From Anastatus disparis (taxonomy: Eukaryota > Arthropoda > Insecta > Hymenoptera > Eupelmidae): DNA of 64,000 nucleotides. Location: the NCBI GenBank assembly GCA_017163975.1, contig JAFFSR010000244.1, forward strand, positions 338,501 through 402,500. The letters are read 5' to 3'. This document shows, in pieces, positions 34,780-45,628 of this stretch (positions are counted from its first letter, which is position 1; each line of letters opens with the position of its first letter). A model generated the notes under the pieces. That model saw only the letters and a list, made by a program, of their open reading frames with translations, was not told the origin of the DNA and searched no databases. Both the position numbers and the translations under genes were made by a program.

Positions 34780-35962
34780 ATATAGAAGATTAATAACATA
34801 ATTAATAAATACAATTAATTCTAAAAATCGAAATATTGTTTTCCATAAATAAAGTTACATAAGTAACATTTTACATAAATAACATTTTATTAACAATACT
34901 TAAGAATTTTTTCAATCAGAAACATCTAATGAATTTACTCATCACAGGAATCACCTTATAAATGTATGCTACCATGAAGAAGATTTCGGTATTAAGCTGA
35001 AATCTTATAATTTTTTCGCTACATCTCATGGAAAAAGCACTTTTGATAGCATAGGAGCAGTTGCGAAAAACTATGCTAGAAGGGCTGCATTGCATGGTGA
35101 AAAAATAACAGATGCAGAGGAAATGTATAATTATCTGAACGAAAACGTTTCAGAAATTAGGTATGGATTTAATCACAACATATTATACAAACTATATTTA
35201 CGAAACGAGCATTTCACTTGAAAAATATTGCAGATTTCTTTGGGTAAGCGAAAATGATGTAATTGCAAGAGGTAAAAAACTTCAGAAGAGATTTACGTCT
35301 GCAATAACAATACACGGAACAAGACAGTACCACTGCTTTGAACCTATAGATGAATATACATTAAAAGCTAAATTATATTCTTTTGATTCAATATCTAATA
35401 CTGTTAAAATTCAATAAAAGATTTTATAACATATGAATAATTTTAGAAAACCTTCAATTTTCTCCTTTTGAAAATCATTATAAATTATTTTAAAAGCACT
35501 CTCATGGGGAAATTTTTCTTATTTCTATAGCTCTTAATGAGTAAAAATAGTTGGTGTTACTCATTTTACAACGAAGTAATTTTTTGTATTGCAAAAATTA
35601 TAGAAAATATTTCACTTTTTTTAATAATTTCCAAATTTGCATAAACTGGCATATACAATAAATTCTAATACATGACTTCTCTTGTATCTAATAAATTCAT
35701 TGACAAAGATGTAGAAGATTATTTTATTTCGAGGTTATAAGCATAAATGCTATTAAATTTTTAATTTATATATTTTCCTCTACAATGTAGTCGATGATCT
35801 CATAATTTTTAAACTTATATATAAAACTTATACTTTTCTCGATATTTTTTAATAAATTTTTTATATTTTTATCGAAAGTTGATGAGATACCGTAATTTTC
35901 TTACGACGTTAAGTAATTTCTTATAGATTCTAAGTTTTGTTTTCTGAACCTAATAATAATGA

Positions 35963-37350
35963 ATAATAACAAAAATTTGTTTGATTAATTTTTTATTTTA
36001 CTGAAACGTCGATTTTACGATGTAGGATAGCCAACGATAACTTAAACATATGATAAGAATTTCAGAAATGATATAAAGAAGAAATTACAATATAGTTTCT
36101 AGCCTTCCTAAACATTCTTGAAGTGTGCTACTCGAAATATTTTTTTTGAAACAAGTTTCTCACAGAATATTTTATTCCTATAATGTAAGTTTTTCACATG
36201 CATAACGAACATCTCTATTATATATTTTTTAGTATACAATGAATGTATGAAACCAAAAATTGAAAACATAAAAAGATATTTTTTTGTGCATTAATAAAAA
36301 TAAAATAAATTGATAAAAATGATAAAAAAGCATATTAAAATATAGATAAAATGCTAACTTCCTGTAGTTTATTATGGTCTGATTAACATGTTTTCTTTAA
36401 ATCTGTAGTAGCGCGTGAAAATAATAACAACTTTCATGTCAGTGTTTCAAAAAAGGCAATTTTTCATTATTTATAAAATTTTTTTCCGTCACTTGTATTT
36501 TTTCTGAGGTCGGTGAAAAACTTTCAATCTGAGTTTGGTGTTGAAATATTTTTTAAGACATGTAAAAAAGTATAAGAATTTATTTGGAAAGTCAATTTAG
36601 GACGATACCCTATGCTCGTATGTATAGAACGCTATACATATGAGCATATAGCATTGTAAATGTCTAAAAAAAGCAATAATTAGATGCACGAAAAATAATT
36701 CGAAAATCAAAAAACGGTCCTCTGAAAACGGTTTTATTTCATATATTTATATCAAAACTAAAAATTTATGCAATAAAAAAAAAAAGACACCTTATTTTGA
36801 GCTTTAGGAGTTCGAAAATGGCCAAAAACGCATTTTTTACGAATTTTGTGAACTTCAACCTTCAATAACTCCATCAATTTTTAATGTTTTTAAACGTTCA
36901 AAGTGTTAAATTGAAGGTCTTTTCAAGAGGTTTCCAACGCCGTTTGCCGATTGTAAAAATATTGAAAATTCGTGATGTTATGGAAGGATGAAAAGTTGAA
37001 AAAAGTCAAAAAAACGCCCGTTGTTTTTAAGGTTATGTAGCAAAGCCCTTTCCATAAATCCAAATGTGCTAATGATTTCTAAAAAGTTTAGTTCAAAACG
37101 AAGAAAACGACGTATTGTGAGTTCATTTTGGTGCAATATTGGATTAATGAGGAGTATTCGAAAACTAGCGAAAAACAGCCAAAAAGGGCCCATTTTTGGA
37201 CTTTGTATGGCCATTTCTCGGCATCTATTGGTTCTAGAAGGCTGAAATTTGGCATGAGTTCCTAAGTTTCATAGTACAAAAAGATGCCATGGTCAATGGA
37301 AAATTCTGGAGACCCACTGCGAACACTTTTTAGAAAAAGTATTAGAATGG

Positions 37351-37353
<3 letters not shown>
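35963..37353 (-). repeat. Right terminal inverted repeat of element 1
   Basis: Reverse complement of 27938-29289, with a small insertion near 36970-37005 (about 38 bp absent from the left arm) and scattered substitutions. Confidence 0.92.
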
Positions 37354-37384
<31 letters not shown>

Positions 37385-37394
<10 letters not shown>

Positions 37395-38020
37395 TATTTA
37401 TTATATTCAAGTAAAAAATTAAGACTTTTTTTCTTACGTGAATATCTCTCATTAGTGTCACATACATACATACATATACATATACACGTGTACCTTTAAC
37501 ATACACATACACACATACACAATTTCCGTCTCCCCATCACCATCTCTCTGTCTCCGTTTCTCCGTCACCGTCTCTCCATCTTCTCAACGAATATAGACGC
37601 TTATTGAAGCCTACTATTAAATGGGAAATTTCCGTCTCCCCATCACCGTCTCTCTGTCTCCGTTTCTCCGTCACCGTCTTTCCATCTTCTCAACGAATAT
37701 AGACGCTTATTGAAGCCTCCTATTGAATGGGAAATTTCTGCCAAAAATGAGTTACCCACCTACTAAGGACGCCACTAGATCCCATGTATTTTTTATCTAT
37801 ATATATATATATATATATATATCATATTTTTTATACGTATAGATATACAAACCATGTCAAAGTGTTACCCAGGTTTTCAGACGAAAAATTTAACCTAAAA
37901 GAATCCTTCTGTAAGCGTCTATCTTCTTTGGTCTCCGTCTCTCCGTCTTCGTCTGTCTGTCTCAGTCTCTTCGTCTCTGTTTCTCTGTCTCCGTTTCTCC
38001 GTCTCCATCTGTAATTCTTT
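37385..38020. repeat. Third unit of the CTCCGT composite repeat, with internal duplication
   Basis: It starts with the same AT block and CACGTGTACCTTTAACATAC as the units left of element 1. A segment of about 108 bp (AATTTCCGTCTCCCC to CTATTAAATGGG) is present twice at 37518-37625 and 37626-37733. The block 37857-37930 is an inverted match to 29462-29540 (ACCCAGGTTTTC / GAAAACCTGGGT). Confidence 0.7.
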
Positions 38021-38285
38021 TATTCTAATTGACAAGGTAACATTTGTTTCAAAAAATAATAGCTAAGTTCTAATCAATAGTTTTTTGAAGATTTTTTAAT
38101 ATTTTTCTTTTGTTAATTAAAGTTTAAGAAAGTTAAATCAATTAAAGTTTAAAGTAAAAACAATATTAAATTTAAGAAAATATATATTTTTTAATTAATT
38201 TTTCATTGATTACATTTTGAAACAATTCAATCTGTCAAAGTGTGAATTTGAAAAATATTAAAATTAACAAAATATTTGAGGTTAA

Positions 38286-38685
38286 GAGTCAGCTGTATAC
38301 CGACACAGTTACCTGTTTTACCGAATCTATTTAAAATTTATTTTTTATAAAAACTAATAGCTTCAGGCAGAAATAAAGAGATGGTTTCGATTCGTGTAAT
38401 AGAAAGCAATATTTTCTCTGATAAGAATAGTTTAATTTCACCGCTTTATTTTCAAGAAAAGTTGGAATAACTTGAAAATCCCATCATTTGACACTAATTT
38501 CTAATTTTTTAAGTTATTCCAACTTTTCTTAAAAACGAAGCAATAAAATTAATTCATACTAATTAAAGAAAATATTACATTTTATTAAACACATCGAAAC
38601 CATCTCTTTATTTTTGCCTCTTGTTGCTAATTTTGGGAAAAAAGTCAATTTTTTAATTAGAAAAGGACAGAGATACAGCGGACTC
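38286..38685. mobile_element. TTAA-flanked MITE (400 bp), GAGTC type
   Basis: GAGTCAGCTGTATAC faces GATACAGCGGACTC. TTAA is at 38282-38285 and 38686-38689. The inner AAGTTGGAATAACTTGAAAA and CTTAAAAACGAAGCAATAAA link it to the 13542-13893 family. Confidence 0.8.
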
Positions 38686-38916
38686 TTAAATAATTTGTAT
38701 TTGTAGACAATTATTAATCGTATCACCTTAAAAGTAATACTTTTGCATAAATTATTGTTTTTTACAAAAAATTTGTAAATTTTTGGAAAATTATAATATA
38801 GCAAATATATCATCAGCTGTAAATTAATAATAATTATCGTAAGTTTATTTTATTATTTTTTCATTAACAAAATATAATTAACATAAATAATTTTAGTAAA
38901 CTATTTTATTTTCAAA

Positions 38917-39237
38917 ATGGTTACTGAAAAAGAAAAAAAATTTCATAAAAAGTTCTACGTGAGTAAAAGAACGAATTTTTTTATTGAAATTTTATTCTTA
39001 ACAGAAGAAGAACTAAGACTGCAATATATTAAAACTTATCATCAAAGAAAAATCGAATTGTTTAACAACTATGAATTATATAGAGATATTGAATATAATA
39101 TGTGTCTAAATTTATTGTTTGATGAATTCATAATTAATTTTGTTCTAAATAATGTATATTTTACAATTCTATGTGATTATGGTTATATTTATTTTTTTAT
39201 AGGAAATGTACATATTTTTTTATTAAAAATAAAATAG
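38917..39237 (+). CDS. Hypothetical ORF, 106 codons
   Basis: ATG in a favourable context (AAAATGG) opens a Lys/Glu-rich, then Phe/Tyr-rich frame ending TAA at 39235-39237. I recognise no domain. A good 5' splice site (TAC|GTGAGTAAAAG at about 38959) falls after 14 codons, so the true product, if any, may be spliced. Surroundings are AT-rich repeat DNA. It may be a chance ORF or a fragment of an unidentified element. Confidence 0.2.
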   Translation: MVTEKEKKFHKKFYVSKRTNFFIEILFLTEEELRLQYIKTYHQRKIELFNNYELYRDIEYNMCLNLLFDEFIINFVLNNVYFTILCDYGYIYFFIGNVHIFLLKIK

Positions 39238-39624
39238 AGATAATATAAAAAATATTAATATAACAAAATTTTTTTTGAGTTAATATCTGCTTTATCATCA
39301 AAACTAAGCTATTAGCTTAGAAGCAAATCTCATTTCCGTTTTGAATCGAGGAAGTAGACACTACGAAAAGTATCATATAACATAATCTACCGAAACGAAC
39401 CAACATGATTTGTTTTATGTAATGCATCTCTTTTTCATACCAAAGCAATTTGTCTTATCTTCTTTTTATTTTTTTTTGTCGTATATATAGATAAAACGTA
39501 AATAGTTCATTAATTATTTGTTTTTTATTAAAAAAATTATTAAATGTTTCAATATAAATTGAATTTTTATTCTAATTAAATTCTATCTGATTACCCTTTA
39601 GCTTCAGTAGCTTAGATAATATAT

Positions 39625-39673
39625 ATAATTAACTTTTATAGATAAATAGCATTTATCTATAAAAGTTAATTAT
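39625..39673. repeat. Perfect 23-bp hairpin, 3-nt loop
   Basis: ATAATTAACTTTTATAGATA.. at 39625-39647 is the exact inverse of 39651-39673, with loop AGC. Confidence 0.9.
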
Positions 39674-40526
39674 GAATTTAAGAATAATATTATTTTCATA
39701 TTTTATTTAAGATATAGAATGGGATCCACAACAAAATTCTTATGTGATTGGCATTACAACTCGAGCCTTCTGCTAGCTGAAAAATGGCTGCTCAGTGAAG
39801 AAAGGCTAATAAAGGATATCAAGTTTGATTTGATTCTTTAATTTATTATTTAAAAAAATGCAATCGTAAATGACTAAACTATGCAAATTTGTTAGTTGTG
39901 CTATTTTAAACCGAATCAATATCAATCGGATATTTAAGTAGTCGAATAATCAACTAGAACTAAATATTCTCCTTACGAGTTCTGTATATTTTTCCTACAT
40001 CAAGCGTAATTTACATACATATATATTTAAAGGTATAGGGTTACCATTTTGGGATTGATTGATGTGTTCTAAGATAAATGTCACTCAAATAAATTCGTAC
40101 TGAAGTGAATTAAATGCACGCATCTAGTAGGCTATACCTTCGAACGCGTGGCCACATGTAAAAGGCAGGTTAGGTTTAACACAATGAATTAACACTAAAA
40201 ATATTGCTGCATATAAAAGTGAAATGATTTAAGCTTTATTATACTTAAAATGACACAATAGTTTCGCCACTGATGTGGGCGATGTTTACGGATTTAATAT
40301 TCACTTGTATGATTAAATAAAAGTCTCAAAATGGAGGTTTGCACAGTGTGCTCACTAAGCGATGTTAATAGCTTCAGCGCTCGACCAAGAAAAAGGATCG
40401 CTCAAGTTCTTGCTTCTTGTTACTCGAAGAAAGCGCGAGGTGCTAGTATCTGCTTTCTTCGGTTGATAACCGTTGCGCACGTCGTCGCTGCTGTTGGCAA
40501 CGATGATGGTACGCTTGACAGAGGCT

Positions 40527-40567
<41 letters not shown>

Positions 40568-40745
40568 TAGATTTAATAATCATGTGAATTTTTATGTGCG
40601 CGAGTTGTAATGCCAATACCAAATAACGCTGAAGAAGAAGATTATTTACAAAATTCAAATTCACAAACAGATGAATACATAGCATTCAAAAATTAATACA
40701 TCAACTCTTTTATAGAAACAGATCCATTATATTATCATTCATTAA
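39674..40745. other. No supported gene
   Basis: A short open segment (ATG at 40331, about 66 codons, Cys/Ala/Arg-rich) runs into an (AT)n tract at 40529-40561. It has no recognised motif and no relative in the window, so it is not called as a gene. The rest is AT-rich. Confidence 0.5.
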
Positions 40746-41002
40746 GAGCAGGCCGGATTTGTTGTCCTTGTCTAATTGAGATTTTTGTTATTTACTCAAT
40801 TATTAATTGGTGCATCTGTAAATTGAAGGTTAAGCGCAATAGATATTATTATTACAAATATCTATGCACAAGAAAAAAAAAATCTAACGCTTTGTTTTTG
40901 AGAAAAGTAAGGAAGGCGAAAATATTATAAGCATAAACTTTTACTTCAATTGTTTTACTCAATTGTTACTCGGTCGATATCAGATTCTACTCCGGCCTGG
41001 TC
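40746..41002. mobile_element. TTAA-flanked MITE (257 bp), GAGCAGGCCGGA type
   Basis: GAGCAGGCCGGATTTG faces ATTCTACTCCGGCCTGGTC. TTAA is at 40742-40745 and 41003-41006. It is the unsplit relative of 18002-19075. Confidence 0.82.
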
Positions 41003-41034
41003 TTAATTAAAAATTAAGAAAAAAATGATAATAT

Positions 41035-41720
41035 TATTCAAGCATCTAACAATTCGAACAATATTCCTATTGATTTTCAAAATTTCATAATAAAAATCTT
41101 AATGTTTCGTATAAATACTAATAGAGACTTAAATGATGAAAATAGTTCACATATTAAACTTATTTCACTAAAATAATCTGTTGAAAAATAAATTTTATTT
41201 CTTAAAATTATTTAATAAGATGTAAATAAAATTAAAAAATAAAATTAAAAATTAATAATAAAGAAAAAAATAACAATATTCAAGCATTTAATGATAAGAA
41301 CATTATAAAAGTAGTAATAAAATTTTTAAAATAAAAATCTTAATGTCTCGTATAAATAATAATTTAATATATACGAATTTCTGGCAAGATAATAAAAATT
41401 ATAATTAATGTATTTTTAAAATAACAGACATTAAATCATTAAAATTACATAGATTTTAATGATGAAAATAAATTGCATGTTAAACTTATTTTATTAGAAT
41501 AGTAATTTTTTAAAAAATAAATTTTATTCTTTGAAATTAATTAATAAATTACTAAACGAGACTAAAAATAAAAAAAAAACATTTTTCCAGTACTTAATTA
41601 GAATATCATATATATGATTTTTAAAATAAAAATCTAAATATTTCGTGAAAGTTGATAATTTAATAAATATAGATTTTTTTAATAGTGTGGAAATTTTTCA
41701 AACATACTTAAATTATTATA
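41035..41720. repeat. Diverged AT-rich tandem repeat, about 3 units of 250-300 bp
   Basis: Shared words in the same order: ATTCAAGCAT, AAATAAAAATCTTAATGT, TTCGTATAAATA, TGATGAAAATA, TTAAACTTATTT, AAATAAATTTTATT. The last unit is truncated. Confidence 0.6.
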
Positions 41721-41827
41721 AAAAAAAAGTTTTGGTTACAATTATTCAATATTTTTAATTTCCAATAGCTACATATTTTATATTATGTGTAAATTTAATT
41801 GATAAATAATAAATTTATTTATATTAA

Positions 41828-41977
41828 CCTTTAGGGGGCGGGAAAACCACTATAGTGGCTCGACCATGGATAGACACTTTACATATGAGTATTTCTCAAT
41901 ATTAGAGACACATATTATGTACTTTTTATAGAAAATACTGAGAAATTGAAAATTCCAAATTCTCCGTCCTCTAAAGG
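41828..41977. mobile_element. TTAA-flanked MITE (150 bp), CCTTTAG type
   Basis: CCTTTAGGGGGCGGG faces CCGTCCTCTAAAGG, with TTAA at 41824-41827 and 41978-41981. AAAACCACTATAGTGGC is shared with 8935-9073. Confidence 0.83.
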
Positions 41978-42039
41978 TTAATATGAATTCAAAAACATTG
42001 CACTAAAAGATAAAAAATAATTAGGGTTGCGAATATTTA

Positions 42040-42235
42040 ATGCAATGGAGGAAATTTGAATAATAAATATCCTTAATTAAATAAATTTCAAGTAAGAAGT
42101 CCACATTTAATCGTAAATTGAAAGGGCTTTAATTACGAATTCAAAAGGAATTCTTAATTAAATAGATTTCAATTGAGAAAATAAAATGTAATTGTGAATT
42201 CGAGGGCTTTAATTACGAATTCCACAATTCCTTTT
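42040..42235. repeat. Tandem duplication of ~95 bp
   Basis: Two imperfect copies containing TTAATTAAATA-ATTTCAA and GGGCTTTAATTACGAATTC. Confidence 0.65.
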
Positions 42236-42275
42236 TGATTAAATGTACTAAGGAATTTTTATCATATATATATAT

Positions 42276-42506
42276 AGTTGAGATATATTTATTAAAAGAG
42301 AACAATTTTTTAATAATAAGTACAAAATATCTATATATCAATCTTAGTAACGGAGCGTGGCTCTATGTGCGAAAGCTAGCTTTCAACTGGCAGCTTTGTG
42401 TAATCAAGGCGATGACCGCTGTTGAGCCGTAGCGCTGCAACCAACAAAACATAAGCACAGAATGGCGGAGCAACTTCAGAGTGATGCCGCTCGCTTATTC
42501 TTGACA
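42276..42506 (-). repeat. 3' LTR of the copia element
   Basis: By eye it differs from the 5' LTR at two internal positions plus the terminal base (A at 42276 where the other copy has T). This implies a recent insertion. The polypurine tract GGGAGGGAG (42507-42515, minus strand) abuts it. Confidence 0.93.
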
Positions 42507-42590
42507 CTCCCTCCCGAGCAAATCTCTCTGAGTTGACTCACTTCATTTCCAGCTGAAAACTTTATTTAGGATCTGTAAAGAAAGAAAAAT

Positions 42591-43270
42591 TTACAATTTT
42601 AATTTATTCTTCATTAGTAATGAAGTCAAGCTATTTAGTAATTCAAAGGGTAGGGCCTTAGTGAATATATCAGCAATTTGTTGTTTAGAAGCAATCCATC
42701 TTATTGTTATTAGATTTCTGGCAACGCATTCACGAACGTAATGTTCTCGAACTTCTGTCATATGTATAAGTTTATTTGTATAACTTATTTGTGAACTGGC
42801 TTCTGCAGCTTTATTATCGCACCACAGAGTCATAGGTGTAAGGGAACATTTCAATATCAGACTTAATGAATTTTTCAATGATACCATCTCCTGACATGCT
42901 TTGCTCATTGCAACATACTCAGCTTGACATGTTGAGAGAGCTACGTAAGACTGTTTATGTGTTTTCCAGGCTATTGTATCACCGTACAATTTAATAACAA
43001 AACCACTCGTTGTCAATGATCCTTTGCAATCAGCAAAACTTGCATCTGAGTATCCTTGCATGTTTTCCAGCTTTCCTTCAAACTTTAGTCCTAGACTTTT
43101 GGAATATTTCAAGTATCTGCATAAACGTTTTACCATTTTCCATTCTTCTTCAGTTGGATTGTTTTGATGTCTGCTCAATACATTTACAGTATATGATATA
43201 TCTGGGCGTACAGTATTTGCAAGATAGAGAAGAGAACCAATTATTTCTCTGTAAGGTCCATTTATCTTAT
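42591..43270 (-). pseudogene. Copia pol C-terminus: end of RT and RNase H
   Basis: The frame has the end of the polymerase domain (REIIGSLLYLANTVRPDIS) and the copia RNase H: GYSDASFADC with the first Asp, TSGFVIKLYGDTIAWKTHKQ, the LSTCQAEYVAMS block with Glu, WCDNKAA with Asp, and ADIFTKALP near the end. All RNase H residues are present. Upstream of about 43270 the copia sequence stops and unrelated sequence begins, so this domain is detached from the rest of pol. Copia normally encodes gag, protease, integrase, RT and RNase H in one polyprotein, so roughly 900 codons are missing here. Confidence 0.88.
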
Positions 43271-43684
43271 TATATAAGATATCCGAAATGTTATATATAA
43301 ATGGAAATAAAAATGCGATAAATTTAAAAACGGACATAATGTATTTGCCTTCTGTTTACAAACAAATATCTAACTGTCTTTCTGATTTTCAATATAAATA
43401 GACAACAACTTGTATCAGTTCTTAGTTTCGACAATATGAGTAATTCTCATGTAACTAGTTTAGTGTATGAATTAATTTTAAGTTAGGTATGTACTGTAAA
43501 GTGAAAGCTATTTTTATGTATATTTAATTTGTTTTGTTTAATAAATTTTTAATTATGTCTTTCTAGTCTGAAGAGGTCGGAAACCATACCGACGAAACGT
43601 AACAATTTTTTTAAAATGATTTTTGGATCTTATTGATTTACAAAGGCCTTGCTTCCCATTGGTTGAATAAAAGTTTATATTATT
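43271..43684. other. Foreign segment replacing copia integrase/RT
   Basis: It sits between the protease start and the RT end. It contains CTGAAGAGGTCGGAAACC..ACCGACGAAACGT (43568-43600), where GTCGG pairs with CCGAC. Such a hairpin followed by GAAAC is typical of sequences next to Penelope-like and some other retroelement 3' ends. No ORF. Confidence 0.45.
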
Positions 43685-43699
43685 CCCTCCGATTTTATT

Positions 43700-43818
43700 G
43701 TTGCGTGATCATCCTTATTTGCACATTTAACTTCGGTTTTGATGTTTTCGTTGAGTGTTCTAAAAATTAACCTACAATTTGACATGTGCTCCGTAGCACC
43801 CGAATCTGCCAGAAATTT
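43700..43818 (-). pseudogene. Copia protease fragment
   Basis: KFLADSGATEHMSNC followed by RLIFRTLNENI and EVKCANKDDHAT: the DSG active site and following strands of a copia aspartic protease. It lies just after the gag stop but in another frame, and is cut off at the foreign segment. Confidence 0.8.
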
Positions 43819-43840
43819 AACTAATTTTCACTACTTTGGC

Positions 43841-45628
43841 CTATTGTATCGAGCTTATCTTTTGTAAGTAGCACTCACCATTTTTTAATTTTAATTCTGG
43901 TCCACCTTCCATTTTATTATTTCTAGTGGTACTTGATTTACCACTTCCTCGTAAGTGACTTCGACCTCGATTTTTGTCAAACTTATATCGTTTAGTGTCA
44001 CCGCGAGTTTGTGCGTAGTCTATTTTTCGGTTTGTAGTGAAACGATTTGTCACCCTTTTTCTATCCCTAAAACAATCAAAATTATCATACCTTCTTTGCT
44101 GCTCATTTTCTTTCAAAATCTTTTCCAGCTGTGCATTTGAATACGGACAGTCCGCACGGACATGACCCTTATACCGCTTGCAACGGAAACACATTTTTCC
44201 TTTTCTTGTACATTGGTCTTTGTAATGACCTTTATTACCGCAGTTTACACATTGGATTCCTGGATGTGGCACATAGTATGAGGTCACACCACCGGTGCTG
44301 TCTTTTTGTCCAGCTGCTTTTTCTTCATCTCGAGCTGCATCCTGTTGAAGAATGTAATCTTGTAGTTGATTTAGAGTTAGCATTTCTCCAGTAGCATTTT
44401 TGTTAAATATTTGTAAATCTCTAACTTTTGGGTTATTAGTAACTATAGCTTCAAAGGAAGCATCTCTGATTTCAATTTCAGACAAATTTGGAGTTTGAGG
44501 TAGTTTATTATATAATCGAACTATTTTATCAAATCTATCCCAGAAGACCGAGGCCTTTTCTTTATTTAGGTTATACTTGATTTTATGTAACTGTTTTCTC
44601 AAGCTGGTTGTAGTAAGTGCTGGTTCGGAAGTTTTAAAACGTTTAATTTCTTTTAACATCTCTACTGGATCACGAATCTGAGAAACCTTAAAATGATAGG
44701 ATTTGTCTATTCTATTTATAAGAATATCTCTGACTCTAATTTTGTCTTTCTCCAACTTAGCAGAATCTACAACACGGTCCAATCCAGCTGAGGAATCAAT
44801 CATATATAATAAATCGCGAATTGTCAGTTCTGAATTCAAGTAATCCATAAAAGAATCAATATCTGAATCTGGAGTTAATTTATATTTTCTACGTATTGTA
44901 CTATCTTTATTATTAACTTCAATTTGAATTTTATCAGTTAAGTTTGAATTATTATTTATTAAATTTATTTTTCCTAATTCTTTTTGGATTACTTGAGTTA
45001 TATAATTTTTATTTAAAATTCCATCAGTTTCTTCAGTGGAATTTGTATTGTCACTCAAGCTTGTTACTACCTCAGGTCCTTTTTTATCTCCAGCTGATTG
45101 ATATTCTTCATACTCCTCTTTGACCCATTTATTGACTTTATTCTCGATCCAATTTAACCTATCATCAATAGAGCGTCTGAAATTTGATATGACCAGTGCC
45201 GTCTGGTCCATATTCTCATAGGATTCCTCCCTTATACTCCCAATATCTCCCTGCATTTTCTCCAGCTTTTCCATAATTTCTGTAAACATATTAAAATTAT
45301 TATACATTTCCGTTTCAGGATCTGTATAAGAGTTTAGATTTAAATTAGATTTACTGAATGAATCTACTTTTAGTGCCCTTGTTCTCTTACGGAGTTTATT
45401 CAGATTCAAATCCAGTTTGACTTTTTCTGTCATTTTAATAACTGGGGTGGATTTATTACCTTGCAACTTAAGATTCAGCTCGTCATTAGAGCTCTGCGAA
45501 CCTTGTTGCGTCTTGAACTTAGGAACATCCAACTTATCTCGCGGTGCACCTTTATCCTCCTTTACATCCAGCTTTTTGGGCCGAGCCTCTTTCAGTTGGC
45601 TTGAAGTGGGCTCCTCAGTCAAAGCCAC
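43841..45628 (-). CDS. gag: Copia gag, 595 codons, two zinc knuckles
   Basis: The frame is open from ATG 45628 to TAG. The N-terminal third is polar and charged and is longer than usual for copia gag (typically 300-450 residues). A capsid-like helical region follows (SLRKQLHKIKYNLNKEKASV to LTLNQLQDYILQQD, about residues 345-430). Two CCHC-type knuckles follow: CVNCGNKGHYKDQC near residue 460 and CFRCKRYKGHVRADC soon after, then a basic tail. The product would assemble virus-like particles and package element RNA. The intact frame contrasts with the deleted pol, so this copy might still make Gag. The start is the first ATG of the open frame; upstream in-frame context was not used. Confidence 0.85.
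   Translation of the reverse strand: MALTEEPTSSQLKEARPKKLDVKEDKGAPRDKLDVPKFKTQQGSQSSNDELNLKLQGNKSTPVIKMTEKVKLDLNLNKLRKRTRALKVDSFSKSNLNLNSYTDPETEMYNNFNMFTEIMEKLEKMQGDIGSIREESYENMDQTALVISNFRRSIDDRLNWIENKVNKWVKEEYEEYQSAGDKKGPEVVTSLSDNTNSTEETDGILNKNYITQVIQKELGKINLINNNSNLTDKIQIEVNNKDSTIRRKYKLTPDSDIDSFMDYLNSELTIRDLLYMIDSSAGLDRVVDSAKLEKDKIRVRDILINRIDKSYHFKVSQIRDPVEMLKEIKRFKTSEPALTTTSLRKQLHKIKYNLNKEKASVFWDRFDKIVRLYNKLPQTPNLSEIEIRDASFEAIVTNNPKVRDLQIFNKNATGEMLTLNQLQDYILQQDAARDEEKAAGQKDSTGGVTSYYVPHPGIQCVNCGNKGHYKDQCTRKGKMCFRCKRYKGHVRADCPYSNAQLEKILKENEQQRRYDNFDCFRDRKRVTNRFTTNRKIDYAQTRGDTKRYKFDKNRGRSHLRGSGKSSTTRNNKMEGGPELKLKNGECYLQKISSIQ

Larger units (their letters stand above)
30870..35417 (+). pseudogene. 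Four-exon DDD-type transposase of element 1 (one apparent frameshift)
   Basis: Exons 30870-31919, 33180-34194, 34948-35160 and 35234-35417 join at GT/AG sites (G|GTAAAA..TTTCAG, AA|GTGAGT..CACAG, AG|GTATGG..TTGCAG) with frame kept throughout. ATG 30870 starts MANQCC, also the start of the related exon at 60294. The frame breaks once, in seven A's at 30929-30935. With that base counted the length is exactly 821 codons including the stop. Exon 1 has two Cys/His modules (NCCDPMQKH..PPGNKLCKSC, then FCADIFVKH..HKLCSRC). Exon 2 has a Cys-rich part (GEPGTHIICVCSEH, HYCKNC), then DFAENYAF and SDGPPTQYKN. Exon 3 has TSHGKSTFDSIG. I infer an RNase H-fold DDD core with N-terminal zinc DNA-binding modules, acting on the TIRs. 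Family unassigned. Confidence 0.78.
27938..37353 (+). mobile_element. 9.4-kb long-TIR DNA transposon with four-exon transposase (element 1)
   Basis: GAGCCATTCTAATACTTTTT at 27938 is the exact inverse of the right end at 37353. The arms match nearly base for base from 27938 to about 29289 and from 37353 back to about 35963, so the TIRs are about 1.35 kb. Both ends abut TA tracts (ATAT|GAGCC ... GGCTC|ATAT). Inside lie a promoter-proximal region with two MITEs (29635-29817, 29830-30085), the transposase gene (30870-35417, plus strand), and MITEs in introns 1 and 2. The element split a minisatellite unit that continues at 37385. The near-identical arms suggest a young copy. The superfamily is not one I can name from the sequence. 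Confidence 0.85.
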
